Shown here: positions 1 through 8,761 of the stretch, piece by piece | Position numbering within the stretch: position 1 is the stretch's first letter | Layout of the letters: each line of letters opens with the position of its first letter | NCBI GenBank assembly: GCA_963824645.1 | Contig: CAWGQC010000014.1 | Coordinates: 248,001-312,000 of the forward strand | Direction of reading: 5' to 3' | Source: Bog-756 sp963824645 | Lineage (GTDB): Bacteria; Actinomycetota; Acidimicrobiia; Acidimicrobiales; RAAP-2 | DNA: 64,000 nucleotides | Notes under the pieces: model-generated | Seen by the model: the letters and a program-made list of their open reading frames with translations, nothing else | The model's database searches: none | What the model was told of the DNA's origin: nothing | Translations under genes and position numbers: made by a program

Positions 1-422
1 ATCTGGGCACACCGGTGACCGGCACCGTGGTCTCCACCGCGGTGGATGGTGCCCCTCAACGGGTCATCCGCACCGAGCTCGTCGATCATCTCGAAGGCGC
101 CGGCTGGCTGCGCGGATTGCCCCGGTCGCTGATCAATGCCCACGCCTTTCGGCGGGAGACCAACACCTCACTCGTCTCCTTGCTCAAAGAGGGACGGGCC
201 CTCAAGGAGGGCAACGAGCTGACCTGGCCCCAGGTGGTGATGGCCGCCAACGCCCCCATGATGACCAAAGCCGCCCTGGTCGACGGGCGCACCGACGCCG
301 GCGTCCTGCCCACCGGCCAGGTGGTGGGAGCCATCGATGAGCTGCCCACTGTGGCCGAGCTCATCGGACGGATCGTGGAGGAGGCCGAAGCGGTCCTGCG
401 CCGGTTGGCGGTTCCGGGCTGA
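1..422 (+). CDS. Nitronate monooxygenase-like flavoprotein, C-terminal part (5' end outside window)
   Basis: This is the last ~140 residues of an FMN-dependent enzyme of the nitronate monooxygenase / 2-nitropropane dioxygenase family, which oxidises alkyl nitronates. The reading frame is open to the left edge (codons from position 3 read L-G-T-P-V), so the GTG at 15 is not the true start and the N-terminal barrel with the FMN site is missing. The visible part matches the C-terminal cap of long family members: a TVVSTAVDG strand, then RVIRTELVDHLEG, a TWPQVVMAANAPM helix, and the DGRTDAGVLPTGQVVG stretch. A second, complete family member lies at 41114-42085. The true substrate is unknown. Confidence 0.75.
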   Translation, partial: LGTPVTGTVVSTAVDGAPQRVIRTELVDHLEGAGWLRGLPRSLINAHAFRRETNTSLVSLLKEGRALKEGNELTWPQVVMAANAPMMTKAALVDGRTDAGVLPTGQVVGAIDELPTVAELIGRIVEEAEAVLRRLAVPG

Positions 423-489
423 GGGCACCGGTGTAATAACTTGGCGGACGACCGGGGGCCAGGATGATGATCGAGGAGTACAACCAGCC

Positions 490-1350
490 ATGAGCATCGT
501 CGTCATCACCGGGTGCAGCAGCGGCTTCGGCCTCGAGACCGCGTTGGCCTTCGCCCGGCGCGGTGACACCACGTACGCCACCATGCGAGACCTGGACAAG
601 TCCGGCCCACTGCTGGCCCGGGCCGAGGCGGAGGACCTCACCGTCCACCTCCGGCCCCTCGACGTGGACGATGAGCAGTCGGTCACGGCGGCCATCAGTG
701 CCGTGGAGGACAGCCACGGTGCCATCGACGTCCTGGTCAACAACGCCGGCATCGACCACAGCGGCCCGATTGAGAGCATCGATCTCGACAAGGCCCGGGC
801 CGTCATGGAGACCAACTTCTGGGGACCGGTGCGGACCATCCGGGCTGCCTTGCCGGCCATGAGGAAGAAAGGGGGATCGGTCATCGTCAATGTGACGTCC
901 GTGTCGGGTCGGATGCCCGGAACCCCCTACTGGAGTTGGTATTCGGCCAGCAAGCACGCCCTCAACGCCCTGACCGAAGCCCTGTTCATCGAGCTGGACC
1001 GATTCGACGTCCGAGTCGTCGCCGTCGAGCCGGGCTTCTACAAGACCGACATCATCGCCAAGTCGATCGCCGATGTGAACATCGTTGAATCCGATCCGTA
1101 CGCCGGCGATCGGTCGTGGTTGGCCCAGTACTTCGAGAAGAGTGCGGCGGAGAACGGGGGCGATCCGGCCGAAGTGGCCGCTGTCATAGTACGGGCCGCC
1201 ACCGATCCCGGTACCCCCGTGCACAATCTGGTCGGGGAGAACACTGCCCTGCTGGTGGATATGGCCCGGGATGTCGGAACCATGGAGGCATGGCTACCTC
1301 TGGCCTTCTCCTATGTGGCCACCGTGGCCGGCCCCCGCCCCGCTCAGTGA
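490..1350 (+). CDS. Short-chain dehydrogenase/reductase (SDR)
   Basis: A 286-residue classical SDR, an NAD(P)-dependent oxidoreductase of the cytoplasm. The cofactor motif TGCSSGFG is at residues 7-14, NNAG is near 84, the catalytic Ser is S137 and the Y-S-A-S-K motif gives Y151 and K155, so the catalytic residues are intact. The ATG at 490 is chosen because the protein then begins directly at the first Rossmann strand and a GAGGAG ribosome site lies just upstream (near 473); the frame is open further upstream but that part is not SDR-like. The PGFYKTDI motif after strand 6 resembles SDRs acting on retinol- or steroid-like alcohols. The substrate cannot be told from sequence. Confidence 0.9.
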   Translation: MSIVVITGCSSGFGLETALAFARRGDTTYATMRDLDKSGPLLARAEAEDLTVHLRPLDVDDEQSVTAAISAVEDSHGAIDVLVNNAGIDHSGPIESIDLDKARAVMETNFWGPVRTIRAALPAMRKKGGSVIVNVTSVSGRMPGTPYWSWYSASKHALNALTEALFIELDRFDVRVVAVEPGFYKTDIIAKSIADVNIVESDPYAGDRSWLAQYFEKSAAENGGDPAEVAAVIVRAATDPGTPVHNLVGENTALLVDMARDVGTMEAWLPLAFSYVATVAGPRPAQ

Positions 1351-1382
1351 CCGTAGGGCTACGGCCGGTCTCATTGCCGGCC
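1351..1382 (+). terminator. Candidate hairpin terminator after the SDR gene
   Basis: Immediately after the stop codon there are two stacked inverted repeats: CCGTA-GGGC-TACGG and then GGCCGG (1363-1368) with CCGGCC (1377-1382) around an 8-nt loop. A short T-rich stretch (GGCTTTTA) follows a little downstream. The layout fits a factor-independent terminator of a GC-rich genome. Confidence 0.45.
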
Positions 1383-1742
1383 CCCGGCGCTAGGCTTTTA
1401 CTGTGCTTGTCGGCCCTTCGGACCAATGATCAAGCCGGTCGGAACCGGGATGGATGGACGCTATTCATGGGCAGCAGACCGGGGCATTGCCCTCATTCCC
1501 GGTGCTGACCGGCCCCCTCACGCTCGACAGCGCCATATAGGACTTGAGCTTCACTGTAAATGGGGATCCCTCCCGGGGTCGAGATTGCCCATTGTGCCTC
1601 TCGTGTACGTAGGCAATAATCTGCACAGCAGTTCTGTCCTGTCCGAACCCACCTGCACACGGTTGATTCAAACCTTGCCCAGGATCGATGCACCGCCGGA
1701 TCGTGCGGCGTGGCGTCGATCATCACCATTCGAGGAGTACTG
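1383..1742. other. Intergenic region without a convincing gene
   Basis: About 360 bp between the SDR and the ketoacyl synthase. Open frames here have no family features or good ribosome sites. It is somewhat less GC-rich than the coding sequence around it and probably carries the promoter of the next gene, but I could not assign clear -35/-10 boxes. The last bases hold a GAGGAGT ribosome site (near 1731) for the ATG at 1743. Confidence 0.4.
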
Positions 1743-2960
1743 ATGTCGGATGCAACGCAGCCGTCCTCGAGACCGTCGATACCGGGGGAGCGCCCGCGTG
1801 GTGCGCCCTTGAGCATCACCGGTGTCGGCGCCGTAACCGGATACGGCTGGGGAAGGAAACATCTGTGGGACGGCTTTCTCCTGGGCGAGAGTGCCGTCAA
1901 GCTGGTCGGTGGTCTCGACGGGTTCGTAGACGGCGGTAAGGCCTATCTGTCCCTCATCGCCGACGGTGGCGACCGACGCGACGGACCAAGTCGGTTCATG
2001 CGGGCGGCGCGCTTTGCCGCCCGGGAAGCCATTGCCGATGCCCTCGAGCGTGGGTGGAAGCCGGGCCCGGTGGTCGGATTGGTCCACAGTATCGAAGCCG
2101 GAGACATCGAGACCTGGAGCAACTTCTACAAGGCGGGCGAGAGCCGGGTCCGCCCCAAGACGTGGGTCAACATGTTGCCTTCGACGGTCATCTCCCAGCT
2201 GATGAAGGAGAACGACTTCCACGGTCCGACCATGTCGGTTTCGGCCATGTGCGCATCGTCCAATGCCGCGCTGATCACCGCCAAATCCTGGATCGACACC
2301 GGGGTGGCCACCGATGTGATCCTGCTGGCCACCGATCTGTGCGGTGTACCCCAGGTGCTGCGCGCCTTCAGCGACCTGGGCGCCGCCATTTTGAGCATGC
2401 CCCCCTTCGAGGCCTGCCGGCCCTTCCAGGAAGGGAGTCGCGGATTCGTCGGCGGCGAAGCAGCGGTGTCGATGGTTCTCTCCGGCAATTCATCCGGTGC
2501 CTATGCGTCGGTGCTCGGTGGGGGCATGACCATGGACGCCTCGAATCTGGTTGGCCTGGCCCCCGACCTGGAGGAGCTCTTCCGCTGTTTCCATCTGGCC
2601 ATGGACGCCGCCGGTACCTCATTCGAGGATGTCGCCTACCTCAACGCTCACGGGTCGGGCACCGGCCGGGGCGACGGGTCCGAGGCCCGGGTCCTCGACG
2701 AACTCATGCCCGAGGCCCACGGGGTCTACTCGGTCAAGCCACTGGTGGGGCACTGTCAGTCGGCGGCGGCCGCCGTCGAGATCATGGCCACCATCTATTC
2801 CTTCCAGACCGGTTTCGTCCCGGCACCACCCCAGTTCGCCCCTGGCCATCCCAAGCTGGTTGACGGGCGACGTCCCCGGGTGCCCGGTCTCGTGGTCAAG
2901 TCCTCGATCGGGATGGGTGGCTACAACACGGCCGTCGTCATCCAGAATCCCGCCGACTGA
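1743..2960 (+). CDS. Beta-ketoacyl-ACP synthase family protein (KAS II-like)
   Basis: A 405-residue condensing enzyme of the thiolase superfamily. The Cys-His-His triad is complete: C170 in SVSAMCASSNAAL, H303 in NAHGSGTGRGD and H337 in SVKPLVGHCQSAAA, the order and spacing of KAS I/II enzymes that extend acyl chains by decarboxylative Claisen condensation. The start at 1743 has a GAGGAG site 7 nt upstream. The gene stands alone with no acyl carrier protein or malonyl transferase next to it, and the sequence around the Cys departs from housekeeping FabF. A secondary-metabolite or special-lipid role is possible, but a partner carrier protein is not visible here. Confidence 0.85.
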   Translation: MSDATQPSSRPSIPGERPRGAPLSITGVGAVTGYGWGRKHLWDGFLLGESAVKLVGGLDGFVDGGKAYLSLIADGGDRRDGPSRFMRAARFAAREAIADALERGWKPGPVVGLVHSIEAGDIETWSNFYKAGESRVRPKTWVNMLPSTVISQLMKENDFHGPTMSVSAMCASSNAALITAKSWIDTGVATDVILLATDLCGVPQVLRAFSDLGAAILSMPPFEACRPFQEGSRGFVGGEAAVSMVLSGNSSGAYASVLGGGMTMDASNLVGLAPDLEELFRCFHLAMDAAGTSFEDVAYLNAHGSGTGRGDGSEARVLDELMPEAHGVYSVKPLVGHCQSAAAAVEIMATIYSFQTGFVPAPPQFAPGHPKLVDGRRPRVPGLVVKSSIGMGGYNTAVVIQNPAD

Positions 2961-3098
2961 ATCCGGCTGAAATGGTTCCCGACGGTGGGGTCGCATCCTG
3001 GCCATCGGCGGCCAGCCGGCTGAGTCTCGCTCTGTGTTCGTCGGCGCGTCCCCTCTCAGCTGGGATTACGCCCCTTCGGACGGCCCCCGGAACCGAGG

Positions 3099-6000
3099 GT
3101 GCCAGCTAAAGGTCGGCTGAGAACGCGCCGATATCTGGGGTCTATGGCCACTGCGAGCAGCTTCGGCGAGCGGGGCTCGAGGCTCTCTTTCGATCGCATT
3201 GAACTGGACGAGAGGCCCTTGGGCGACCGCGCTTTCGAGCTCTCCGAAGGCGTTGAGCTGGCCAGCACCGAGGTGCAGTCGGTCACCTGGGTCTATGACC
3301 ACCGCCGCGACACCGTCATGTGGTCGGCACCGGTCGAACAGCTCTTCGGCTTCGAGGAGGGAGTCCGCGGTTTCACCGTGCTCCGGGATGACGGGAGGGG
3401 CGATCCCTGTTCGGATTCCCGCTCCTCGCAGGAAGGCGAGGCTGAAGCAGACTTCGCCTCCGGTCCGGACACCGGCGAGAAGCTTCTCGCTCCCATCCTG
3501 GCTCCCATCCGTCATGGTGTCGGCCTTTCCGAATTCGATCTGCATGTCGACGTCCGTTGTCCCGACGGGGTCGTCCACAACGTGGTGGTGCGGGCTTCGC
3601 CCATGCCCATCCCCCACAACCCGGTGACCGAGTCGGACCAACTGCTCTCCCCTGGCGACCATCTTTTCGACGAAGCGGGGGTGTTCTACGTCGGGGTGGC
3701 TGTGGATGTGACCGGCCAACGCCGGTTCGAAAGGGAGTTGGGCGAGTTGGTCGACCGCTACCGACTCCTGACCGAGGTTTCTCCCGACATCGTCTTTGTC
3801 CACCAGGACGGCCGCTTCGTCTACGGCAACCGCGCCATGGGACGCATGATCGGCGCCGAAACCGACGAGCAGTACGCCGAGGCGTTCGCCAAGTACTACG
3901 GCACGCTGATGACCGACTTCACCCACCCTGATGACGTCGCCGGGGTGGCCGAACGACTGGCCCAGCTAACTGAGCCCGGCCAGTTCTTCGAGCATGGTGA
4001 GGTTCGTTGGTTCCTCCCCAGTGGCGAGATCAAGATGATGGAGCTCACCAGCATCCGCACCACCTGGGCCGGTGAGCCCGCCTACCAGGTCATCGCCCGC
4101 GACATGTCCGAACGCCGGGCGGCCGAGGCCGCCAACCGCTACCGGGCCAGTCTGGTGGCCCACGTCTCCGACGCCATCATCGGCATCGACGCCGACGGCA
4201 AGATCGAGAGTTGGAACGAGGCCGCCGAGGCCATCTATGGGTGGACGGAGGAGGAGGTATCGGGGCTCTCGCTCGGTGCGGTTGTGACCGGCAACCGCAC
4301 CGAGAGCGCCGCTGTACTCGAGCGCGGTCAGCGGTCTCATCGCCGCAAGGACGGCTCCGAGGTCAACGTCCTCGTATCCATCGACCCCCTCATCGACGAT
4401 GCCACTCAGCCCTCAGGGTGGGTGGTCGTTTGTACCGAACTCACCGACGCCCGGCAGGCTGAAGCTGGACGGCGGGCCGCCGAAGAGCGCTACGAAGCGG
4501 TGGTGGCCTCGCTGAGCGAGGGGATCGTTCTCTTCGACCAGTACGGAAACGTCAGCGCCCACAACGAGGCCGCATCCCGCATCCTCGGCAGTCGCCTCTC
4601 CTCGGGGAGCGGCCACCAGATCTTCACCGGCTCCTCCATCGCCATCGAAGCCAACGGTCACCCGTTGTCCGCCGACACCTTCCCCCACGCCCAGACCTTG
4701 GTGACGGGCGAGTCGCAGGATGACGTCACCATCGGCGTCACCGACGGGACCGGCAAGCGTCAGTGGCTGTCCCTCAGCTCGCGGTTGCTGTCGGGAGCGG
4801 GTCGGGAAGACATACCCATGGTGGTCTGCTCCTTCACCGACGTCACCGACCGCAAAGCGGCCGAAGCCCAGCTCCACTGGCTGGCCTATCACGACTCCCT
4901 CACCGGGCTGGGCAACCGTTCGCTCTTCAACGACGAGCTCGAGCGGGAGCTGTTGGTTTCCATGCAGCGCGGCACCAACCTGGCCGTCCTCTTCATCGAC
5001 CTGGACCACTTCAAGCTGGTCAACGACTCGTTCGGCCACGTGAGTGGCGACGAGGTGCTGTTGGCCCTGGCCCAGCGGTTCAAGTCGGCGGTGCGGGGCG
5101 GCGACGTGGTCAGCCGGTTCTCCGGAGACGAGTTCGTCGTGTTGTGCCGCAACGTCCACGATGTCAACGTGGCTGTCAGCCTGGCCAACGAGTACTCAAG
5201 GTTGTTGTCCGACCCGGTCCAGCTGTCCACCGGTCGCAATGTGGTAGTTACCTCGAGTGTCGGCGTGTCGTTCGTGATGCGGGGACGACAGTCGGCCCAG
5301 GACATCCTGCAGCAGGCTGACGCGGCCATGTTCCAGGCCAAGGACAAGGGTCGGAGCCGGGTGGAGGTATTCGACGAGTCGCTCCGGGCCAAGTCGGTGG
5401 CCCGGCTCGAGATCTACGACGACCTACGGCACTCGATCGACCACAACGAGATGGCGGTCCACTACCAGCCCATCGCCTCGGTGCGGGACGACCGGATCGT
5501 GGCCATGGAGGCTCTGGTCCGGTGGCACCATCCCTCGAGAGGTCTCCTGGGGCCGATGGAGTTCATTCCCTTCGCCGAGGAGACCGACCTCATCTTCTCG
5601 TTGGGCCGATGGGTGCTCCGCGAGGCCTGTCAGACCATGTCCACCTGGCGCCGCGAGCTGGCCGGGGCCCAGGACGCCTACATCACGGTCAACCTCTCCG
5701 CCCACCAGCTCAGCGACCCCGACCTGCTGGAGACCATCTCGTCGGCGCTCAGCGATACCGGACTGCCGCCCGAGGCGCTGGTGATGGAGGTCACTGAAAG
5801 CATGCTGATGAGTGACACCTCGGCCACCATCGCCATGCTCGGCGGCATCCACGAGATGGGCGTGGGTCTGGCCATCGACGACTTCGGCACCGGTTATTCG
5901 TCGCTGGCCCAGCTCAAGCGCTTCCCGGTCAAGATCCTCAAGATCGACAAGTCCTTCGTCGACGGGCTCGGCACGTTCGAGAACGATGAGGCCATCGTGG

Positions 6001-6200
6001 CCGCCATCGTGCAGCTGAGCAAGGCCCTCGGCCTGGTCGTGCTGGCCGAAGGGGTGGAAACCGAGCTCCAGTTGAAGCGGGTCACCGAGCTCGGGTGCGA
6101 TCTCTATCAGGGATATCTGATGTCCCGACCCACCCGGGCCGATCGGGTCGATTTCAACAAGCACGTCTCGATCTCCACGGCCAGCGTCGAGCCCAATTGA
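3099..6200 (+). CDS. Multi-PAS diguanylate cyclase/phosphodiesterase (GGDEF-EAL)
   Basis: A 1033-residue cytoplasmic signalling protein for cyclic di-GMP turnover. In order there are four PAS-like sensor regions (about residues 45-210, 220-335, 345-445, 455-585), a GGDEF domain (about 590-755) and an EAL domain (about 775-1020). No membrane segments are seen. The GGDEF signature is S-G-D-E-F at 675-679, a variant still compatible with cyclase activity. The EAL domain keeps E804-A-L, the DDFGTGYSS loop (D927, D928) and the EGVE glutamate, so phosphodiesterase activity is expected. The GTG at 3099 gives the longest form; ATG 3144 is an alternative, and neither has a strong ribosome site. The PAS ligand is unknown. 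Confidence 0.92.
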   Translation: MPAKGRLRTRRYLGSMATASSFGERGSRLSFDRIELDERPLGDRAFELSEGVELASTEVQSVTWVYDHRRDTVMWSAPVEQLFGFEEGVRGFTVLRDDGRGDPCSDSRSSQEGEAEADFASGPDTGEKLLAPILAPIRHGVGLSEFDLHVDVRCPDGVVHNVVVRASPMPIPHNPVTESDQLLSPGDHLFDEAGVFYVGVAVDVTGQRRFERELGELVDRYRLLTEVSPDIVFVHQDGRFVYGNRAMGRMIGAETDEQYAEAFAKYYGTLMTDFTHPDDVAGVAERLAQLTEPGQFFEHGEVRWFLPSGEIKMMELTSIRTTWAGEPAYQVIARDMSERRAAEAANRYRASLVAHVSDAIIGIDADGKIESWNEAAEAIYGWTEEEVSGLSLGAVVTGNRTESAAVLERGQRSHRRKDGSEVNVLVSIDPLIDDATQPSGWVVVCTELTDARQAEAGRRAAEERYEAVVASLSEGIVLFDQYGNVSAHNEAASRILGSRLSSGSGHQIFTGSSIAIEANGHPLSADTFPHAQTLVTGESQDDVTIGVTDGTGKRQWLSLSSRLLSGAGREDIPMVVCSFTDVTDRKAAEAQLHWLAYHDSLTGLGNRSLFNDELERELLVSMQRGTNLAVLFIDLDHFKLVNDSFGHVSGDEVLLALAQRFKSAVRGGDVVSRFSGDEFVVLCRNVHDVNVAVSLANEYSRLLSDPVQLSTGRNVVVTSSVGVSFVMRGRQSAQDILQQADAAMFQAKDKGRSRVEVFDESLRAKSVARLEIYDDLRHSIDHNEMAVHYQPIASVRDDRIVAMEALVRWHHPSRGLLGPMEFIPFAEETDLIFSLGRWVLREACQTMSTWRRELAGAQDAYITVNLSAHQLSDPDLLETISSALSDTGLPPEALVMEVTESMLMSDTSATIAMLGGIHEMGVGLAIDDFGTGYSSLAQLKRFPVKILKIDKSFVDGLGTFENDEAIVAAIVQLSKALGLVVLAEGVETELQLKRVTELGCDLYQGYLMSRPTRADRVDFNKHVSISTASVEPN

Positions 6201-6223
6201 CCGGCCGGGCCCCGACGGGCCGG
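6201..6223. terminator. Hairpin between convergent genes
   Basis: CCGGCC (6201-6206) pairs with GGCCGG (6218-6223) directly after the stop codon of the GGDEF-EAL gene and 24 bp before the end of the convergent thiolase gene. It may serve both transcripts. There is no T-tract, so the call rests on position and pairing only. Confidence 0.35.
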
Positions 6224-6246
6224 CTGCCCGACCGTGGAGAGGGCCG

Positions 6247-7452
6247 CTAGCCGAGTCTCTCGATGATGGTGGCGTTGGCCTGGCCGCCGCCTTCGCACAT
6301 GGTTTGGAGACCGTAGCGGGCCCCGGTCCGCTCCATCTCATTGAGCAGCGTGGCCAGCAGTCGTGCGCCGGAACCGCCTGTCGGATGGCCGATGGCGATA
6401 GCCCCTCCGTTGACATTGACCTTGGCCATGTCCGGATGGTGTTCCTTCTCCCACGCCAGTACCACCGAGGCGAACGCCTCGTTGATCTCCACCAGGTCGA
6501 TGTCGTCCAGAGTGAGCTTGGACTTGGCCAGCACCAGGGTGGTGGCCGGAATGGGGGCGGTGAGCATGATGACCGGGTCGTTGGCCGCCACCGCGAAGGT
6601 GTGGAAGCGGGCCCGGGGCACCAGCCCACAGGCGGCCGCCTTCTCCTCCGACATGATGAGGGCGGCGGCCGCCCCGTCGGAGATCTGGGACGACGATGCC
6701 GCCGTGATCCTCCCGTTCTCGACGAAGGCCGGAGGTAACGAGGCCAACTTCTCGTAACTGGAGCCGGCCCGCACCCCCTCGTCGAAGGTGAGCGGCCCCT
6801 CGCCCGCCGGATCCCCCTCGTCGCTGCCGGCCTGGGCCACCTTGTCCTCGATGTGGGCCCGGCGGGTGGCCAGCGGGACGATCTCGTTGTCGAACCGACC
6901 CTCGGCGGTGGCCCGGGCGGCCCGATCATGGGACTCGAGGGCCAAGCGGTCCATCGCCTCGCGGCTGATGTCCCAACGCTCTGCGATGGCCTCGGCGGCC
7001 AGACCCTGGTGGATGAAGTCGAATCGCTCGTGGACGACGGGACCGTAGGCCTCGCCCGGGCCGTGTTCGGTGGTCGAGCCGATGGGCACACGGCTCATGG
7101 CCTCCACACCACCCCCGATGACCACGTCCATGGCCCCGGACATCACCGCCTGGGCGGCGAAATGGACGGCCTGTTGAGCCGAGCCACACTGGCGGTCGAC
7201 CGTGGTCCCCGGCACCGTGTCGGGAAAGCCGGCGGCCAGGGCCGCGTTGCGGCCGATGTTCATGGCCTGTTCGCCCACGGTCATGGTGCAGCCGTAGATG
7301 ACGTCCTCGACCAGGGTCGGATCGAGATCATTGCGCTCCAGGAGGGCCCGTAGCGGCTGGGCCGCCAGGTCGACGGCATGCCAGCCGGAAAGGCGTCCGT
7401 TGCGCTTGCCCACCGGGGTCCGGACCACGTCGACGATCACTGCGTTCGGCAT
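6247..7452 (-). CDS. Acetyl-CoA C-acyltransferase (thiolase, FadA-like)
   Basis: A 401-residue thiolase that cleaves 3-ketoacyl-CoA with CoA, the last step of beta-oxidation. All catalytic motifs are present: the nucleophile Cys in DRQCGSAQQA (about residue 89), NEAFAS, the His in GGAIAIGHPTGGSGAR, and the second Cys in MCEGGGQANA near the C-terminus. Length matches the family. It is divergent from the acyl-CoA dehydrogenase pair beginning at 7542, with which it shares a ~90-bp promoter region, and they plausibly serve the same degradative pathway. Chain-length specificity cannot be read from the sequence. Confidence 0.93.
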   Translation of the reverse strand: MPNAVIVDVVRTPVGKRNGRLSGWHAVDLAAQPLRALLERNDLDPTLVEDVIYGCTMTVGEQAMNIGRNAALAAGFPDTVPGTTVDRQCGSAQQAVHFAAQAVMSGAMDVVIGGGVEAMSRVPIGSTTEHGPGEAYGPVVHERFDFIHQGLAAEAIAERWDISREAMDRLALESHDRAARATAEGRFDNEIVPLATRRAHIEDKVAQAGSDEGDPAGEGPLTFDEGVRAGSSYEKLASLPPAFVENGRITAASSSQISDGAAAALIMSEEKAAACGLVPRARFHTFAVAANDPVIMLTAPIPATTLVLAKSKLTLDDIDLVEINEAFASVVLAWEKEHHPDMAKVNVNGGAIAIGHPTGGSGARLLATLLNEMERTGARYGLQTMCEGGGQANATIIERLG

Positions 7453-7541
7453 GCTCCCATTGTTGCCGATCGGGCGTGGTTGCCTGAAATCTGGCCGTGT
7501 GTCAGATTTCCGGTCGGCGCCTCACCGCCTTCGACTCCACC

Positions 7542-7580
7542 ATGGACACTCCGATGGACACTCCGATGGACACTCCGATG
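7542..7580 (+). repeat. 12-bp tandem repeat carrying successive start codons
   Basis: ATGGACACTCCG is repeated three times in tandem, followed by a fourth ATGGAC, encoding MDTPMDTPMDTPMDL. Each unit begins with an in-frame ATG. No strong Shine-Dalgarno precedes the array. Confidence 0.9.
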
Positions 7581-8744
7581 GACCTGCGCGACACCCCGGC
7601 CCAGGAGGCCTTTCGCCACGAGGCCCGCTCGTGGTTGAGCGGTCATGCCCCCGCACCCGGTTCGCTTCCCTCCCTGGATACGGCGGTCGGCTTCGAAGCC
7701 CATCGTGCCTGGGAACGGACCATGTACGCGGACCGGTGGTCGGTCGTCTCCTGGCCGGAGGAGTACGGCGGACGGGGGGTGGGGATCCTCGAGTGGTTGA
7801 TCTTCGAGGAGGAGTACTGGAGAGCCCGGGCCCCGTCGCGGGTGAGCCAGAACGGCATCTTCCTCCTGGCTCCGACCCTGTTCGAGTTCGGCACCCAGCC
7901 ACAAAAGGACCGCTTCCTGCCGGCCATGGCCCGGGGTGCCGAGATCTGGTGCCAGGGATGGTCCGAGCCCGACGCCGGTAGCGACCTGGCCGGTATCCGC
8001 AGTCGGGCGGTGCGGGCCGGCGACGACGACGGGTGGCTCCTCAGCGGCCAGAAGACCTGGGCCTCACGCGGCGCATTCGCCGAGTGGTGCTTCGGGCTGT
8101 TCCGTACCGACCCGGAGGCCGAGCGCCACCGCGGCCTCACCTACTTCCTCATCGAGATGGACAGCCCCGGCGTGACCGTGCGCCCCATCCCCCAGATCGA
8201 CGGGGAGACCGGCTTCGCCGAAATCTTCTTCGAGGACGTGTTCGTCCCCGACGCCCAGGTGCTCGGGGAGGTGGGCCGGGGTTGGAACGTGGCCATGGCC
8301 ACCGCCGGCTCGGAACGCGGCCTGAGTCTGCGCAGTCCCGCCCGTTACACCGAGGCGGCCGGTCGCCTGGTGGCCCTCTACGCCGACCGTCTGGCCACGG
8401 ATCCGAAGCGGGCCGCCCGCGACGCCGAGGCGGTGGCCCGGGCCTGGATGAACGCCGAAGCCTACCGGCTCAACACTTTGTGGACGGCGACCCGGGTGAT
8501 CGAGGGCGGCACGGTGGGGCCCGAAGCCAGTGCCAACAAGATCCACTGGTCGGAAACCGACCTGGCCATCCACCGGACGGCCCTCGCCCTCCTGGGGAGC
8601 GGAGCCGAGCTCTCCGCCGACGCCACCACCGCCCCCTGGCTGGACGGATTTCTCTTCGCCCTGGCCGGCCCCATCTACGCCGGCACCAACGAGATCCAAC
8701 GCAACGTGGTAGCCGAGCGCCTACTCGGCCTGCCGCGGGGCTGA
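7542..8744 (+). CDS. Acyl-CoA dehydrogenase, large subunit type
   Basis: A flavin acyl-CoA dehydrogenase of about 400 residues that introduces a trans-2,3 double bond into acyl-CoA. The FAD/substrate loop WCQGWSEPDAGSDLA and the C-terminal GPIYAGTNEIQRN helix are clear. The medium-chain-type Glu in the IYEGT position is Ala here; the Glu in the SERGL stretch occupies the alternative catalytic position used by isovaleryl-type enzymes. The start is ambiguous: a 12-bp repeat gives four in-frame ATGs (7542, 7554, 7566, 7578), and homology begins only after the last. The next gene (17 nt away) encodes a smaller, Glu-less dehydrogenase, so the two probably form a heteromer like mycobacterial FadE pairs. 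Confidence 0.88.
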   Translation: MDTPMDTPMDTPMDLRDTPAQEAFRHEARSWLSGHAPAPGSLPSLDTAVGFEAHRAWERTMYADRWSVVSWPEEYGGRGVGILEWLIFEEEYWRARAPSRVSQNGIFLLAPTLFEFGTQPQKDRFLPAMARGAEIWCQGWSEPDAGSDLAGIRSRAVRAGDDDGWLLSGQKTWASRGAFAEWCFGLFRTDPEAERHRGLTYFLIEMDSPGVTVRPIPQIDGETGFAEIFFEDVFVPDAQVLGEVGRGWNVAMATAGSERGLSLRSPARYTEAAGRLVALYADRLATDPKRAARDAEAVARAWMNAEAYRLNTLWTATRVIEGGTVGPEASANKIHWSETDLAIHRTALALLGSGAELSADATTAPWLDGFLFALAGPIYAGTNEIQRNVVAERLLGLPRG

Positions 8745-8761
8745 AGGACGTCGGGAGAACC

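Noticed and set aside
1426..1743. 105-residue open frame before the ketoacyl synthase
   Set aside because: It has no ribosome site or recognisable motif and runs into the ribosome site of the next gene.
5424..7091. 555-residue minus-strand open frame
   Set aside because: It overlaps the EAL domain and the thiolase in a different frame and is Arg/Pro-rich noise.
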